Of a stretch of DNA of 52,260 nucleotides, positions 32,318 to 42,429 are shown piece after piece. The first letter of the stretch is position 1. Each line of letters opens with the position of its first letter. The notes under the pieces were generated by a model. That model was given only the letters and a program-made list of their open reading frames with translations. It ran no database searches and had not been told where the DNA came from. A program made the position numbers and the translations under genes. Source of the stretch: an uncultured Clostridia bacterium (GTDB lineage: Bacteria; Bacillota; Clostridia; Christensenellales; Borkfalkiaceae); the NCBI GenBank assembly GCA_947626685.1, contig CANQTD010000010.1, forward strand, positions 1-52,260, read 5' to 3'.

Positions 32318-35300
32318 ATGGAAAAAATCAAGAAATGGAGGAGATTTGCGCTTGCGCTGTTTTCACTGCTTTTTGTTGGCATATTAAGTTTCGCGCTGGT
32401 GCAGATCATTCCCGCGAGGGCGGTGGAGACTTACGATACGGACGGCGACGGCGTTTGCGATGGTAACACTGCGGATTACACGATAGAAGCGGATAATAAT
32501 TTCACTTACGACGCCGAAACCAATACTTGGGCCTCATCATCGGCCGATGGTGCGAGACTGTATGATGCCCAATTCACTTTAACGGTAACAAAAGGCGGCA
32601 ATATTCAATTTCAATATACGGGATCAAGTGCAGGTGGAAAAAATTTATCCATTTATAAAACGTCTACGGATGGTGATCTGATCTTCTCAAAGAATTATTC
32701 GAGCTCGGTTCAGTCGGAGGAAACCGATCTCTATACTTTGGTTACAGATAACAAAGGCAAAGTTCCATTTATTGTTACGCTCCTCAATGTAAACGAGGGT
32801 GTATATATTTTTCAAGCAAAATGCTTCGCTCAAAATTATAATTTAAGTGGTTTTAAGAAGGCGACCACAAATTATAACGTTTCCGCAACGATTGCAGGCG
32901 ATGTGCACGGCACTGTCTCCATTGGCGATAACACACTGAATACCGATACAGTAACCGGTTCGACGCAAGTCGAGATGGGTAAAACAATCACCCTCACCGC
33001 AAGCCCCGAAGCGGGTTATTTTGCATTTTGGCAGGACGCGGCGGGCAAAGTTGTTTGCCGCGAAAATGCGTTTACGACCCCGCTTATTCAAGAAGAAACC
33101 GCCTATACTGTTCGGTTTGAAAAATTTATCGGCGCGGGCAAGGACGGGCAAGCAAAAATTACCTACGACACTACGCCCGACGAGAAGGCCGATTTCGGGT
33201 GGAAAAAAAGCGACACGGAAGGCCGCTATGAACTGACGGATATCTCTTCATTTGCTACTTCTCCAAATGTACACACACCTTCAAGCGTTGGTATTCTTAC
33301 GCTTACGATCACATTTGACGGACCCAAAGTCATTTCTTTCGATTATCTTTTGGAACGGGCCATGAAAAATGAAAATGGGGGCGATAACGGCGCGGGACAA
33401 CTGCTTCGTCTGTATTTTGTTGTGGACGGAGATGGCGTAACAACAAATTCGGCAAATGCCGACCCTACCGGCAAAGAGGAGTTTTGGGTTGAACCCTATA
33501 ACTATCAAGTCAAAGAAAAAAACAGCGGGCTGAAAGAAACCGCTGCGGTTACAATGCAACCCGGAACAGGAACGACGGCCGCGATGAAAGCTGTGATAGC
33601 GGGCGATGGTGCGCACAAGGTCGAGCTTGTTATTGTCAGCGTGTTGACACAAGGCGTTCCATTCTTCAAAGACGTTACGAAATGTTACGTTGAGAATATT
33701 CAAATTGTCGACCCAACCCCCCACACGTTTACGCTGGATTATGATGAAGATTTAGGCGATATTGCCATACTTGGCGCAGATCATGCGGAGGGCAATACCT
33801 ACACTGGCTACGACGGGATCCCTATCACGCTTACGGCAACGGCGAAAAAGAGCATAACAAGCTCGCTCGACGGAACAAAAAAGGTCAACGCGCACTTTAT
33901 TGATTGGACTGCGGGCGACGAACGTTCCGAAGCAACAACTTGTTCTCTCAAATTTGAGGACGGTATACTGTATTTCAACGGAAACGCCGTAGAGGGAACA
34001 GAACTTTCCGCACTCTTTGAGGAGGATGTCGTCGCGCCCACAATTTGGACGAAGATCAACGATTCTTTGGAAGCAGGAGACGCGGCGCAACAAATCACAC
34101 AAGACAAAACCGAGATCAGCGTCGTTTTTTCCACCGCAGAACAAAAATCCCTTTTTGTACTATTCGGCGGATATGAAGGTGATGAGACGATCGAATTCAC
34201 CGTCAACGGAGAGAAAGCGAATGCGATGAGCGTGGCCAAAAACGGGGAGTTAGGCCCCGTCGACGGCGTGCTCACCGATGAGATGAAGCAGACTTTTGCG
34301 ACCGATACCGTGAATTGGTGGCTTGCACAACAGCTCGGAACACAATATGAGATCAAGCTCACGATCTCCAAAGAGGGCTACTTCGGCACGGCGGAAGCGG
34401 TGATCTACGTTGCATATACCGGGGAAGCAATCGCTGCGAAGCAACCCGACGGACTTCCCGAGGGCGCAAACTTTGCGAAGGATGATAGCGGGAAGAACGA
34501 CATTAAAAGCGTCTTTAATCACCTCTTTACCGAGGAGGGCGATGCAGGGGCGTACTTTAGTGACACTTCGGCAGATACATGGTCGCTGACCTCGGAATTC
34601 GACGGCGGTGAGACCAAGTCGGCAGTCTTTGAAGGACAGTACGACCAAAGCAAACTTGGGAGGATGTCCTCAGGTGGATTGAGCTCTGTCGATTGGCATG
34701 GTTCCACGTTGGCGATCAGAAATTATTACTATATCGGGGGGGCTAGCTCCGCAGAATACCAATACTTCAATTATCAAGGCGTTTTGACGTTTGATATCTA
34801 TCTCGAAGTGACGAAGGGTGCGGGCGGCGCAAAGCGCGACGCTGTAATTATGGTCGAAAGAAGGGACGCTTATTTCAGCACTGACGGCGTGTCTCACCAC
34901 TCAGGCGCGGGTGTAATCGAAGAAACCACTACAAAATATTCCGACGATGTGAGTACGACTTCCAACAAAGACGTTATAGGCCTTCTTGACCATAAATCCA
35001 AAGTTTCTATCTGGACGGGCGACAGCGGCGGCGTGAATAGTTTTGTGACCGCACTCGGCGACGGTTGGTATCGATGTGTGATCCCCACCGTCCGCGAGAG
35101 CACATATCCGAGCCACGATCAAAAGGATCTTGAACAGAAGGACGGAAAATATGTCCACAAGACCTCGGAATTCAAACTTGTCTTTGCCTTTGGAGAGGGC
35201 GTAGAGGGCAGATATGCTATCCGCAACGTCTCCTTCCGTCAGGGCACGGAGGCGAACTTCAAGTTCTCCGTTAACGATGATACCTATCAGGGCAATGTAA

Positions 35301-38300
35301 CGGCGCAGGCGGGCGAAGAGCTTACCATCGACCAAAGCACGACGCTTGGATTCGGTAGCACGGTGACCCTTACCGCGACCGCGCCCGATGGCAAGAAGTT
35401 CTACGGTTGGGAAGTGATCTCGGGCGGGAAATCCTCTTATCTTCCCTCCACTTCCGTAGAAAATAAAACCTACACGCTCCGCTATATGCTCATTGACCCC
35501 GTGGAGATCAAAGCGTGGTTTGGAAGAGAAGATGAATTTTCGGCGCGCTACGAAGGGAAATATTACAAAACTCTGAACGAAGCAATGAAAGCCGCAGAGA
35601 CGAGCGGCGGCGACGTTTACCTTATCCACAACACGACGATCGAGGAAAGCCTCATCATTCCCCAAAACGTGCGCGTGATCATTCCGTTCGACGAATCGGG
35701 CTCCTTCATGGGCTCGGCGTCAACCGGCTATCCCTCGCAGAAACGCATTGCCTGGGCAAGCGCCGACCTTGTTAACGAATACCGTTATCTCACGATCACC
35801 TTAGGGGAAAACGTGCAAGTCACGGTCTATGGCGGGCTTTATCTCGGCGGCGTTGTGAACTACGCTGATCAAGGCTATCAGGGACACACTTCGGGTGCAT
35901 ACTCCGAGCTTATCTTGAAGAAGGGTAGCCAAATCATTGTGAAAAGCGGCGGCGTGTTCGACGTCTACGGCCGCGTTTGGGGCGGCGAAGGCGCAACAGG
36001 CGCGGACATGGGCACCATTATCGCGGAAAAAGGCGGAAAAATCTATGAGCCGTTCCTCATTCTCGACTTCTCGGGCGGCTCCATTACGTTGGATCTGTTC
36101 ATGGCGCAGATCACGCCTTTCAAGCGTTATGCGATGATCAATATCGAGTGCCCCATGACGATCAACTACGGGGCGCAGCTCATCGGGCATGCAACGCTCT
36201 ATGTCGCGCAGTTCAAGGAGTTTTATTCGCTCGATCAGCCGTTCATCAGCGACGACACGGGCAAGGACACCATGATCATGCTCAAAGACGGCGCGAGCGT
36301 GACGATCACCTACGATCCGAATAAAATCGTAGATAAAACGAACGTTACCAACTGCACCGAACTTATCGGGCAGACCAAACTTGTTTTCAAAGGCGGCGCG
36401 AGATTCAGCTACATGCTGTTCTCGGCATTGGGACTTGAAGTTCCCACAGCAGGAGTGTATTTCTCCATTCCCTATAACTTCGACGTTGAACTCAACGGGG
36501 AACAAGCACAGTACGAGACGGTGACGGACTTCATGATCATGCCGGGCGCGAGCGTGAAGGTCGGCGCGGGCGCAACGCTTACGCTGCACGCGAACGCTTG
36601 GGTGTATGGCGGATTCAATGCCCCCGCAAATGCCGGGAGCAAGAGCTATCCCACGGCGGCTCAGCTCGAAGCGGCAGGCTATTCCAAGAGCGGGCACCTC
36701 ATCATCGACGGCACGCTCAAAATCGACAAAAAATGGGCGTTTGATGAAGATCGTAAGCCGACGGCTGTCGGCGCAACGGCTGCGACCTTCCTCGGGATTG
36801 TCGAAACAAGCGGACAAACGGGGCGCATTGAAATCGCGGCAGACGCTATTTTAAGCGGCACGATAAAAGACGGCACCGATAACTGCCAAAATTACTTCGC
36901 CTACACGACGACGGCGCGGGTGTGGGATAAGGCGCACACCTGCTTCGGCGACCTCAAAGCGGGGCACACTTACACGGCCACCTCGGGCGATGCGTTCAAG
37001 CTCGACACGCTCAAATACACGAATGCGGAGGGCGGCGACGAAAATCAAACATTAGAGCTCTCCTCGAACATGGTAGGCTCGTGGATGATCGAGCACGACA
37101 CGCACACCTTCGACTGGTCGCAGCTGACCGAAGAGGAAAAGGAACTCAATGGCGCAAAATACAAAGAGTTGACCCGTCAATGCACGGAGCTCGGCTGTAA
37201 CGATAAGGAGCATCATTTGCTGCTCAAGAGCGGCGAGGGGCTTTCCGCCACCTACAAGGGCGCGGACTTCGAAAAGGCCGATCTTGTCGAACTCTTTAAG
37301 GAGCACTTCGGGCTTACGAAAGGCTACGAATACTTTGGTGTAGAGGCGCAGATCACGAACGGGCCGCTCTACAATGCGGGGACGTATTCGAACAACGTGG
37401 AGTTCACTTTGACGAACGGTGTGTTCCTTAGCGGCGAGAACGGCACGGCGAGTGAAACGCTTGCCTTCACGATTGAGAAGTTTAATCTTTCTGCTCTCAA
37501 CACGAGCGAGATCACGAAGGCGCTCGAAAATGCGCACTTCACCTATGACGGCACGGCAAAGACGCTTGATCTCACCGAGGCATTGAAGACTGCATTCGGT
37601 AGCGAGGTTTCGTTCTCGACGGAATGGAACAACAACACGAATGCCGGCACGGCGACCGTGACCATCACGGGTACGGGCGACAACTTTACGGGTTCCACCG
37701 CGCCCATCGAGTTCTCCATCGCAAAGGCCACCCTCACGGTGGACGTTGTTGGCAAGACCAAGACGTACGACGGCACCGCGTGGGAAAATGTCGAAAAGGC
37801 CGCACAGGGTACGGATTTCAAGATTGCGGCGGACGGCGGCAAAATTTACAACAGCGACGACCTCGGGCTCAAACTCACGGTCGGGGAGCCGAGCGCGGAT
37901 GTGGGCGACTACACCGTGACGGGCGAGGCTTTCAACGCCAATTACACTGTGACGGTGACAGAGGGCACCTACAAGATCACGCGGGCACCGCTCACCGTGA
38001 ACATTGAGAGCAAGTCGCACACCTACGGCGAGACGGCGGCACAGCTTTCTTACACGCTCGACGGCGTTCAGAATAACGAAGAAGAGGCTATCAAGTTGCT
38101 CATTTCGTTGAAGTCGGACGGCGCAGAGCAATGGGCGGGTGCCAAGCAGTACAATATCACGGCGTGGTATAGCGGTTCGGAAATTAAGAACACGCTCGAA
38201 GCCGAAAGCGACGACGTTCTCAAAAACTACACGGTGACCGTTTCGGGCGGCGAAAACGCCTACACTGTGAACCCGAAGAGCATCGAGGGCGCAACGTTCA

Positions 38301-41300
38301 CCGTCACCGAGACTTACACCTACGACAAGACGGAAAAGAAGCCTACCATGTCCGAGATCGAGGTCAAGTGGACGGGGTATAGCGACACAGACCACACGGG
38401 CCTCAGCGAGCAGTTCGGGAAGTTTACGGTAGACAGCTATCAGAACAACACGGACGCGGGCACGGCGCACCTCACCGTCAACGCGACGGGCAACTTCACG
38501 GGCACAAAGACGGTAGACTTTACGATCGGGAAGCGCGACATTTCGGAGGCACAGATCGGCAAGCCCGCGGACGTGACGTATAACGGCGCATCGCAAAAAT
38601 CGAAGCCTGTGTCCGTAAAAGTGACGGCAGAGGGCGAGATCGTGCTTGAACTTACCGAGAGCGATTATACGCTGAGCTGGTCGAGCACAGGCGGCGATGA
38701 TTGCATCAATGTCGGCACGGTCACCGTGACTGTGACTGCCGCCGAAAACGGCAACTACACGGGCAAGGCCACGACCACTTATCAGATCGCGAAGGCAAAG
38801 GTGACGATCACGGCCGATGACAAGCGTTCGCCGCAGGGACAGGAACTTCTTGACCTCACGGCGACCGTCGCCGGGCTCATCGGAGCGGACACGTTCCAAA
38901 AAGGCACCGACTATACCCTTTCGCTTCCCGCAGAAATGAATAAGGACAGCGAGGTCAAAACGTACACCATCACCGTGACCTTCCTTACGGCAGAGAAGTG
39001 GACGAACTATGAAGTTACGCCCGTAAACGGTTCCTATCAGATCACGGTCGCGGCGTTTGCGGACGTGCAGTTCGACAGCACGGAAAAGCAATACAACGGT
39101 GAAGCGCAGACGATCGAGGCGACGCTTCCTCATAGCGATGAAGGGACTTACTCGGTCACATACACCTATTGGAAAGGCGCGAAAGACAGCGGGCAAAGCA
39201 TTTTGGCAAATCAAGTTGTTGACGCGGGCACCTATACGATCGTCGCAGCCGTACAATTTGCTAACAACAACGGGCAGACCTATACAGATAGCCTCTCCGC
39301 CACCCTCACCATCAGCAAGGTCAAGGTCACGGTGACGTTTGACGCGCAGAGCTCCACTTACGGCGACGCCGTTAAGACGGAGGCGGAATTGACCTATACC
39401 ATGCCCGAGGGCGTGCTCCAAAAAGATCAAGACACATTCAAGGCGGCCATTCATCCCACCACGGACGCAGAGAGCAAGAGCGCGGCCGGTGACAACTATA
39501 AGATCACGACGGACAACACGCCCGAGCTCACGAACTATGACGTGACGATCGTAGACGGCAAATACACCATTACGGCGCGGGCTGTCGATGTCACCGTCAA
39601 CAAGCAAACGGTGACGTACAATCAGAAATCACAGTCCGCCCAGAGCAGAAACGAGACGGATTGGAGCGTCACGAATCTTGCGGGCGGCGACGAAGCCACC
39701 GTGCTCAACGTCAGCCTCGAAGCCACGGGCACGAACGCGGGCAGCTATGATATCACGGCGACGTGGAGCAACAATAACTACGCCGTGACGTTCAAGGGCG
39801 CGGGCGGCCTCACCGTGGAAGAGGGCAACAAAGTCAAGAATGCCTTTGTGATCGAAGCGGCGGAACTCACCGACGCCACCGTCACGGGCAGCTACACCTA
39901 TAACGGGCAGGATCAGACGCCGACGTTCAACGTCAAGGCGGGCGATCTCACCGTTGCGGGCAGTGACTTCGAACTCGAGTTTGCGGCGGACGCAGACCGC
40001 GTGAACGCGGGCACGGTGAACGTCACCGTCAAGGCGAATGGCAGCAACTATAAGGGTTCGCTTGAAAAATCGTTCACCATCGCCGCGAAGAAGATCAAGG
40101 TCACGCTCAACGCGCAAACGGCGGATTACTCGGGCGAAGTTCCCACGCCTGACAACATGGCTTACACCGTAAACGACAGCGAACTGTGCTCGCAGAACGG
40201 CGTAAAGGACGACCTCGGCGTTGTCATCACCCTTGTCAAGGGGGACAAGAACGTCGGCAGTTACGGCCTCGACGCCACGGCTTCCAACGAGAATTACGAG
40301 GTAGAATTCGACAAGACCGCGCAGTTCACCGTCACGAAGAAGCAGATCACCGTCAAGGCGGACGATCTCAATAGCTTCTACGGCGATGACCTCAAAGAGC
40401 TCACCTATACGGCGGAAGGGCTCGTCGAGGGCGAGGACGCCAAGACGGTCCTGAGCATCACATTGGAGCCCGAGCGTACCATCAAGGAAGTGGGCGCTTA
40501 CACCATCAGGGGCACGGGCAGTGCGGAAAACTACGCCTTCGACAAAGTGGAAGAGGGCACCTACACGGTGGAGAAGCGTGAGGTCACGGTGACGATCAAT
40601 GACCAGAGCTCGCTGTACGACGGCACGGAGCCCGAAGTCGTTCAGGGACAGGGCGACGGCTGGACGGTACCGGACGGCAGCATCATCGCGGGCGACAACC
40701 TGTTCATCGTGCTCAAGAAAGCGGAGGGCGCGGACGCAGCCGAGTATGCAATTAGCGGCGCGTTCAAGAACGACAACTACAACGTGACCTTCAAGGGCAC
40801 GATGGGCGAAGCGGGCAAGTTCACGATCAGAGCGCGGCAGCTTACGGTGGAGATCCACGACCAGAGCGAGACGTACGACCACGAGAAGGCGCAGAAGCAG
40901 TACGGCAAGAAGTACAAGTTCGACGGCGGCGCATGGAGCATCGTGCTGTCGAGCGGAGACGGGCTTGCGGACGGCGAGACGCGCGAAATGCTTGAAATTT
41001 CGCTTCACGTTGCGGGCACGCTGTCGAACGCGGGCAAGTACGCGATCGCGGGCGAGTGCGGCAACACGAACTATGCGGTGACCTTCACGGGGAACTACGG
41101 CGAGGACGGCGAATACAAGGGCACGGCGGGCCTGTACACCATCGAGAAGCTCGACGTCTCCGAAGAAGCGGCGTTCATGCTGAGCGTGAAGGACGGCAGC
41201 GATATCAAGACGGAAGAGGGCGGCGCGGTCGTGCGCGTGAAGTTCGCGGGCAAGGCGATCGAGCTGGTCTGCGAGACGACGCTGCTCATGGGCGAAGATT

Positions 41301-41779
41301 CCGTCGAACTCAAAACGAAACTGAGCCGCGAGAGCATCGGAGCCGACGAGGGGATCGGGAGCTATGAGATCACCGTGACGATCGACGACGTGAACTACTG
41401 CGGGCAAGCGGTGATCACGGTGATCGTGACGGACGCGAACGGCTACACGCAGCGGCTGAAAGACGTCCTTGCGCAGCTCGGGGAGCTTACGGCGGAGCTT
41501 GACAAAGAGCATCTGAAAGCGGAGGACTACACCGTACTTTTGGAGGTCGTGAAGGCGCTCGGAAGCCTCGACGAAGAAGAGCGGAAAGTCGGAGCGGAAG
41601 AGCTTGCGAAGTATGAAGAGTATGTAACGGCATGGGAAGAGCTTGCGGACATCGGCGAGGTGATCGAAACGGCCAAGACGGTCGCGAACGCCCCGATCGC
41701 GGCGTTGTTCGAAGCGGCGGCGACGCTCACCGCGCTTGCGGGGCTCGCGTATATCGCATTCAAAGGAGGGATGCTGTAA
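32318..41779 (+). CDS. Giant MBG-repeat surface protein
   Basis: 3153 residues. A signal or anchor helix is at about 10-34 (RFALALFSLLFVGILSFALV). InlB-B-type repeats lie at about 187-272 (TLTASPEAGYFAFWQDAAGK), 469-570 and 985-1070. About 1072-1500 is a beta-rich region (DVYLIHNTTIEESLIIPQNV) resembling a beta-helix. From about 1800 to 2950 are tandem MBG-type domains, each opening with phrases such as LTVNIESKSHTYGE, VTVTFDAQSSTYGD, ITVKADDLNSFYGD and VTVTINDQSSLYDG. The end is helical (about 3045-3125) with a final hydrophobic segment (3128-3149) and no LPXTG or basic tail. GGAGG precedes the ATG by seven bases. The first ~2.5 kb is visibly more AT-rich than the rest. Probably an adhesin or sheath component; not proven. 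Confidence 0.88.
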   Translation: MEKIKKWRRFALALFSLLFVGILSFALVQIIPARAVETYDTDGDGVCDGNTADYTIEADNNFTYDAETNTWASSSADGARLYDAQFTLTVTKGGNIQFQYTGSSAGGKNLSIYKTSTDGDLIFSKNYSSSVQSEETDLYTLVTDNKGKVPFIVTLLNVNEGVYIFQAKCFAQNYNLSGFKKATTNYNVSATIAGDVHGTVSIGDNTLNTDTVTGSTQVEMGKTITLTASPEAGYFAFWQDAAGKVVCRENAFTTPLIQEETAYTVRFEKFIGAGKDGQAKITYDTTPDEKADFGWKKSDTEGRYELTDISSFATSPNVHTPSSVGILTLTITFDGPKVISFDYLLERAMKNENGGDNGAGQLLRLYFVVDGDGVTTNSANADPTGKEEFWVEPYNYQVKEKNSGLKETAAVTMQPGTGTTAAMKAVIAGDGAHKVELVIVSVLTQGVPFFKDVTKCYVENIQIVDPTPHTFTLDYDEDLGDIAILGADHAEGNTYTGYDGIPITLTATAKKSITSSLDGTKKVNAHFIDWTAGDERSEATTCSLKFEDGILYFNGNAVEGTELSALFEEDVVAPTIWTKINDSLEAGDAAQQITQDKTEISVVFSTAEQKSLFVLFGGYEGDETIEFTVNGEKANAMSVAKNGELGPVDGVLTDEMKQTFATDTVNWWLAQQLGTQYEIKLTISKEGYFGTAEAVIYVAYTGEAIAAKQPDGLPEGANFAKDDSGKNDIKSVFNHLFTEEGDAGAYFSDTSADTWSLTSEFDGGETKSAVFEGQYDQSKLGRMSSGGLSSVDWHGSTLAIRNYYYIGGASSAEYQYFNYQGVLTFDIYLEVTKGAGGAKRDAVIMVERRDAYFSTDGVSHHSGAGVIEETTTKYSDDVSTTSNKDVIGLLDHKSKVSIWTGDSGGVNSFVTALGDGWYRCVIPTVRESTYPSHDQKDLEQKDGKYVHKTSEFKLVFAFGEGVEGRYAIRNVSFRQGTEANFKFSVNDDTYQGNVTAQAGEELTIDQSTTLGFGSTVTLTATAPDGKKFYGWEVISGGKSSYLPSTSVENKTYTLRYMLIDPVEIKAWFGREDEFSARYEGKYYKTLNEAMKAAETSGGDVYLIHNTTIEESLIIPQNVRVIIPFDESGSFMGSASTGYPSQKRIAWASADLVNEYRYLTITLGENVQVTVYGGLYLGGVVNYADQGYQGHTSGAYSELILKKGSQIIVKSGGVFDVYGRVWGGEGATGADMGTIIAEKGGKIYEPFLILDFSGGSITLDLFMAQITPFKRYAMINIECPMTINYGAQLIGHATLYVAQFKEFYSLDQPFISDDTGKDTMIMLKDGASVTITYDPNKIVDKTNVTNCTELIGQTKLVFKGGARFSYMLFSALGLEVPTAGVYFSIPYNFDVELNGEQAQYETVTDFMIMPGASVKVGAGATLTLHANAWVYGGFNAPANAGSKSYPTAAQLEAAGYSKSGHLIIDGTLKIDKKWAFDEDRKPTAVGATAATFLGIVETSGQTGRIEIAADAILSGTIKDGTDNCQNYFAYTTTARVWDKAHTCFGDLKAGHTYTATSGDAFKLDTLKYTNAEGGDENQTLELSSNMVGSWMIEHDTHTFDWSQLTEEEKELNGAKYKELTRQCTELGCNDKEHHLLLKSGEGLSATYKGADFEKADLVELFKEHFGLTKGYEYFGVEAQITNGPLYNAGTYSNNVEFTLTNGVFLSGENGTASETLAFTIEKFNLSALNTSEITKALENAHFTYDGTAKTLDLTEALKTAFGSEVSFSTEWNNNTNAGTATVTITGTGDNFTGSTAPIEFSIAKATLTVDVVGKTKTYDGTAWENVEKAAQGTDFKIAADGGKIYNSDDLGLKLTVGEPSADVGDYTVTGEAFNANYTVTVTEGTYKITRAPLTVNIESKSHTYGETAAQLSYTLDGVQNNEEEAIKLLISLKSDGAEQWAGAKQYNITAWYSGSEIKNTLEAESDDVLKNYTVTVSGGENAYTVNPKSIEGATFTVTETYTYDKTEKKPTMSEIEVKWTGYSDTDHTGLSEQFGKFTVDSYQNNTDAGTAHLTVNATGNFTGTKTVDFTIGKRDISEAQIGKPADVTYNGASQKSKPVSVKVTAEGEIVLELTESDYTLSWSSTGGDDCINVGTVTVTVTAAENGNYTGKATTTYQIAKAKVTITADDKRSPQGQELLDLTATVAGLIGADTFQKGTDYTLSLPAEMNKDSEVKTYTITVTFLTAEKWTNYEVTPVNGSYQITVAAFADVQFDSTEKQYNGEAQTIEATLPHSDEGTYSVTYTYWKGAKDSGQSILANQVVDAGTYTIVAAVQFANNNGQTYTDSLSATLTISKVKVTVTFDAQSSTYGDAVKTEAELTYTMPEGVLQKDQDTFKAAIHPTTDAESKSAAGDNYKITTDNTPELTNYDVTIVDGKYTITARAVDVTVNKQTVTYNQKSQSAQSRNETDWSVTNLAGGDEATVLNVSLEATGTNAGSYDITATWSNNNYAVTFKGAGGLTVEEGNKVKNAFVIEAAELTDATVTGSYTYNGQDQTPTFNVKAGDLTVAGSDFELEFAADADRVNAGTVNVTVKANGSNYKGSLEKSFTIAAKKIKVTLNAQTADYSGEVPTPDNMAYTVNDSELCSQNGVKDDLGVVITLVKGDKNVGSYGLDATASNENYEVEFDKTAQFTVTKKQITVKADDLNSFYGDDLKELTYTAEGLVEGEDAKTVLSITLEPERTIKEVGAYTIRGTGSAENYAFDKVEEGTYTVEKREVTVTINDQSSLYDGTEPEVVQGQGDGWTVPDGSIIAGDNLFIVLKKAEGADAAEYAISGAFKNDNYNVTFKGTMGEAGKFTIRARQLTVEIHDQSETYDHEKAQKQYGKKYKFDGGAWSIVLSSGDGLADGETREMLEISLHVAGTLSNAGKYAIAGECGNTNYAVTFTGNYGEDGEYKGTAGLYTIEKLDVSEEAAFMLSVKDGSDIKTEEGGAVVRVKFAGKAIELVCETTLLMGEDSVELKTKLSRESIGADEGIGSYEITVTIDDVNYCGQAVITVIVTDANGYTQRLKDVLAQLGELTAELDKEHLKAEDYTVLLEVVKALGSLDEEERKVGAEELAKYEEYVTAWEELADIGEVIETAKTVANAPIAALFEAAATLTALAGLAYIAFKGGML
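38328..38355 (+). repeat. 28-bp motif, diverged seventh match inside coding sequence
   Basis: Matches copy c at 21 of 28 positions, including CTACCATGTCCGA, inside the MBG region (peptide KPTMSEIEV). The following GATCGAGGT is shared with copy d. It may be chance or the source of copy d. Confidence 0.35.
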
Positions 41780-42429
41780 TGAAAAAGAAGGTAGCGATGC
41801 TGTTTAGCGTGGTGATGTGCAGCGTGATGTGCGGCGTAATGCTTGCGGGATGCGGCGATATGCTTGCGCCGGGCGGTGAGCTCGGCGGCCCCGGCGGTCC
41901 CGGCGGCGAAGAGCCTGCGGAAAAGACGGAGCTGGAAGTGATCGCGGAGAAATACGGCAAGATCACGGAAGCGGCTTCGATCGGGCAGGAGATCGAGATC
42001 ACGCGCGGCGAGCTCTTGCAGTTCGAGAGCGAAAAGACGTACAAAAAAGCGGGCACCGGGTATCAGGTGACGGGCCATGAGAAGAGATTGAATTCTCTCA
42101 CCTCGGGCTCGGAGGAGCCGTACACGGAGACGGCGATCGAGACGACGGTGCAGGGCGGGTCGTTTACGGTGCGGCTGGAGCTGAATGAGCTGTACTTCTC
42201 GGCAGTCGCCATTGAGAACGGGACGCTGGAAGCGACGGTTCTGGACAGCAGCGTCGAGACGGTGCTCGGGCTTACGGAAGAGCTGCCGCTGTCGTCGCAG
42301 CCGCACGGGATGACGCTGAAGATCGTGACGGACGAGACGCATGTGACGGGCATCGAGATCGCATACAAGTCCGGGGCTTCGGACGTGGCGATCGGGCTGG
42401 AATTCGTGTACGAAGGAGCGGGAGCGTGA
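41779..42429 (+). CDS. Lipoprotein of the giant surface-protein operon
   Basis: 216 residues. A type II signal peptide ends in the lipobox LAGC (L22-C25), so Cys25 is the lipidated N-terminus on the outer face of the membrane. A glycine/proline linker (GGELGGPGGPGGEEP) is followed by a beta-rich domain of about 170 residues that I do not recognise (EIEITRGELLQFESEKTY, TVRLELNELYFSAVAIENG). The ATG overlaps the stop of the giant gene by one base (TAATG), and its own stop overlaps the next ATG in the same way. Tight coupling points to one complex, perhaps a receptor or chaperone for the exporter. Confidence 0.88.
   Translation: MKKKVAMLFSVVMCSVMCGVMLAGCGDMLAPGGELGGPGGPGGEEPAEKTELEVIAEKYGKITEAASIGQEIEITRGELLQFESEKTYKKAGTGYQVTGHEKRLNSLTSGSEEPYTETAIETTVQGGSFTVRLELNELYFSAVAIENGTLEATVLDSSVETVLGLTEELPLSSQPHGMTLKIVTDETHVTGIEIAYKSGASDVAIGLEFVYEGAGA

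Noticed and set aside
37052..39607. Long minus-strand open frame inside the MBG gene
   Set aside because: Antisense by-product of repeated threonine/valine codons; no start signal.
41660..41779. Sortase (LPXTG) anchor at the end of the giant protein
   Set aside because: A hydrophobic segment is present but no LPXTG-like motif or basic tail.
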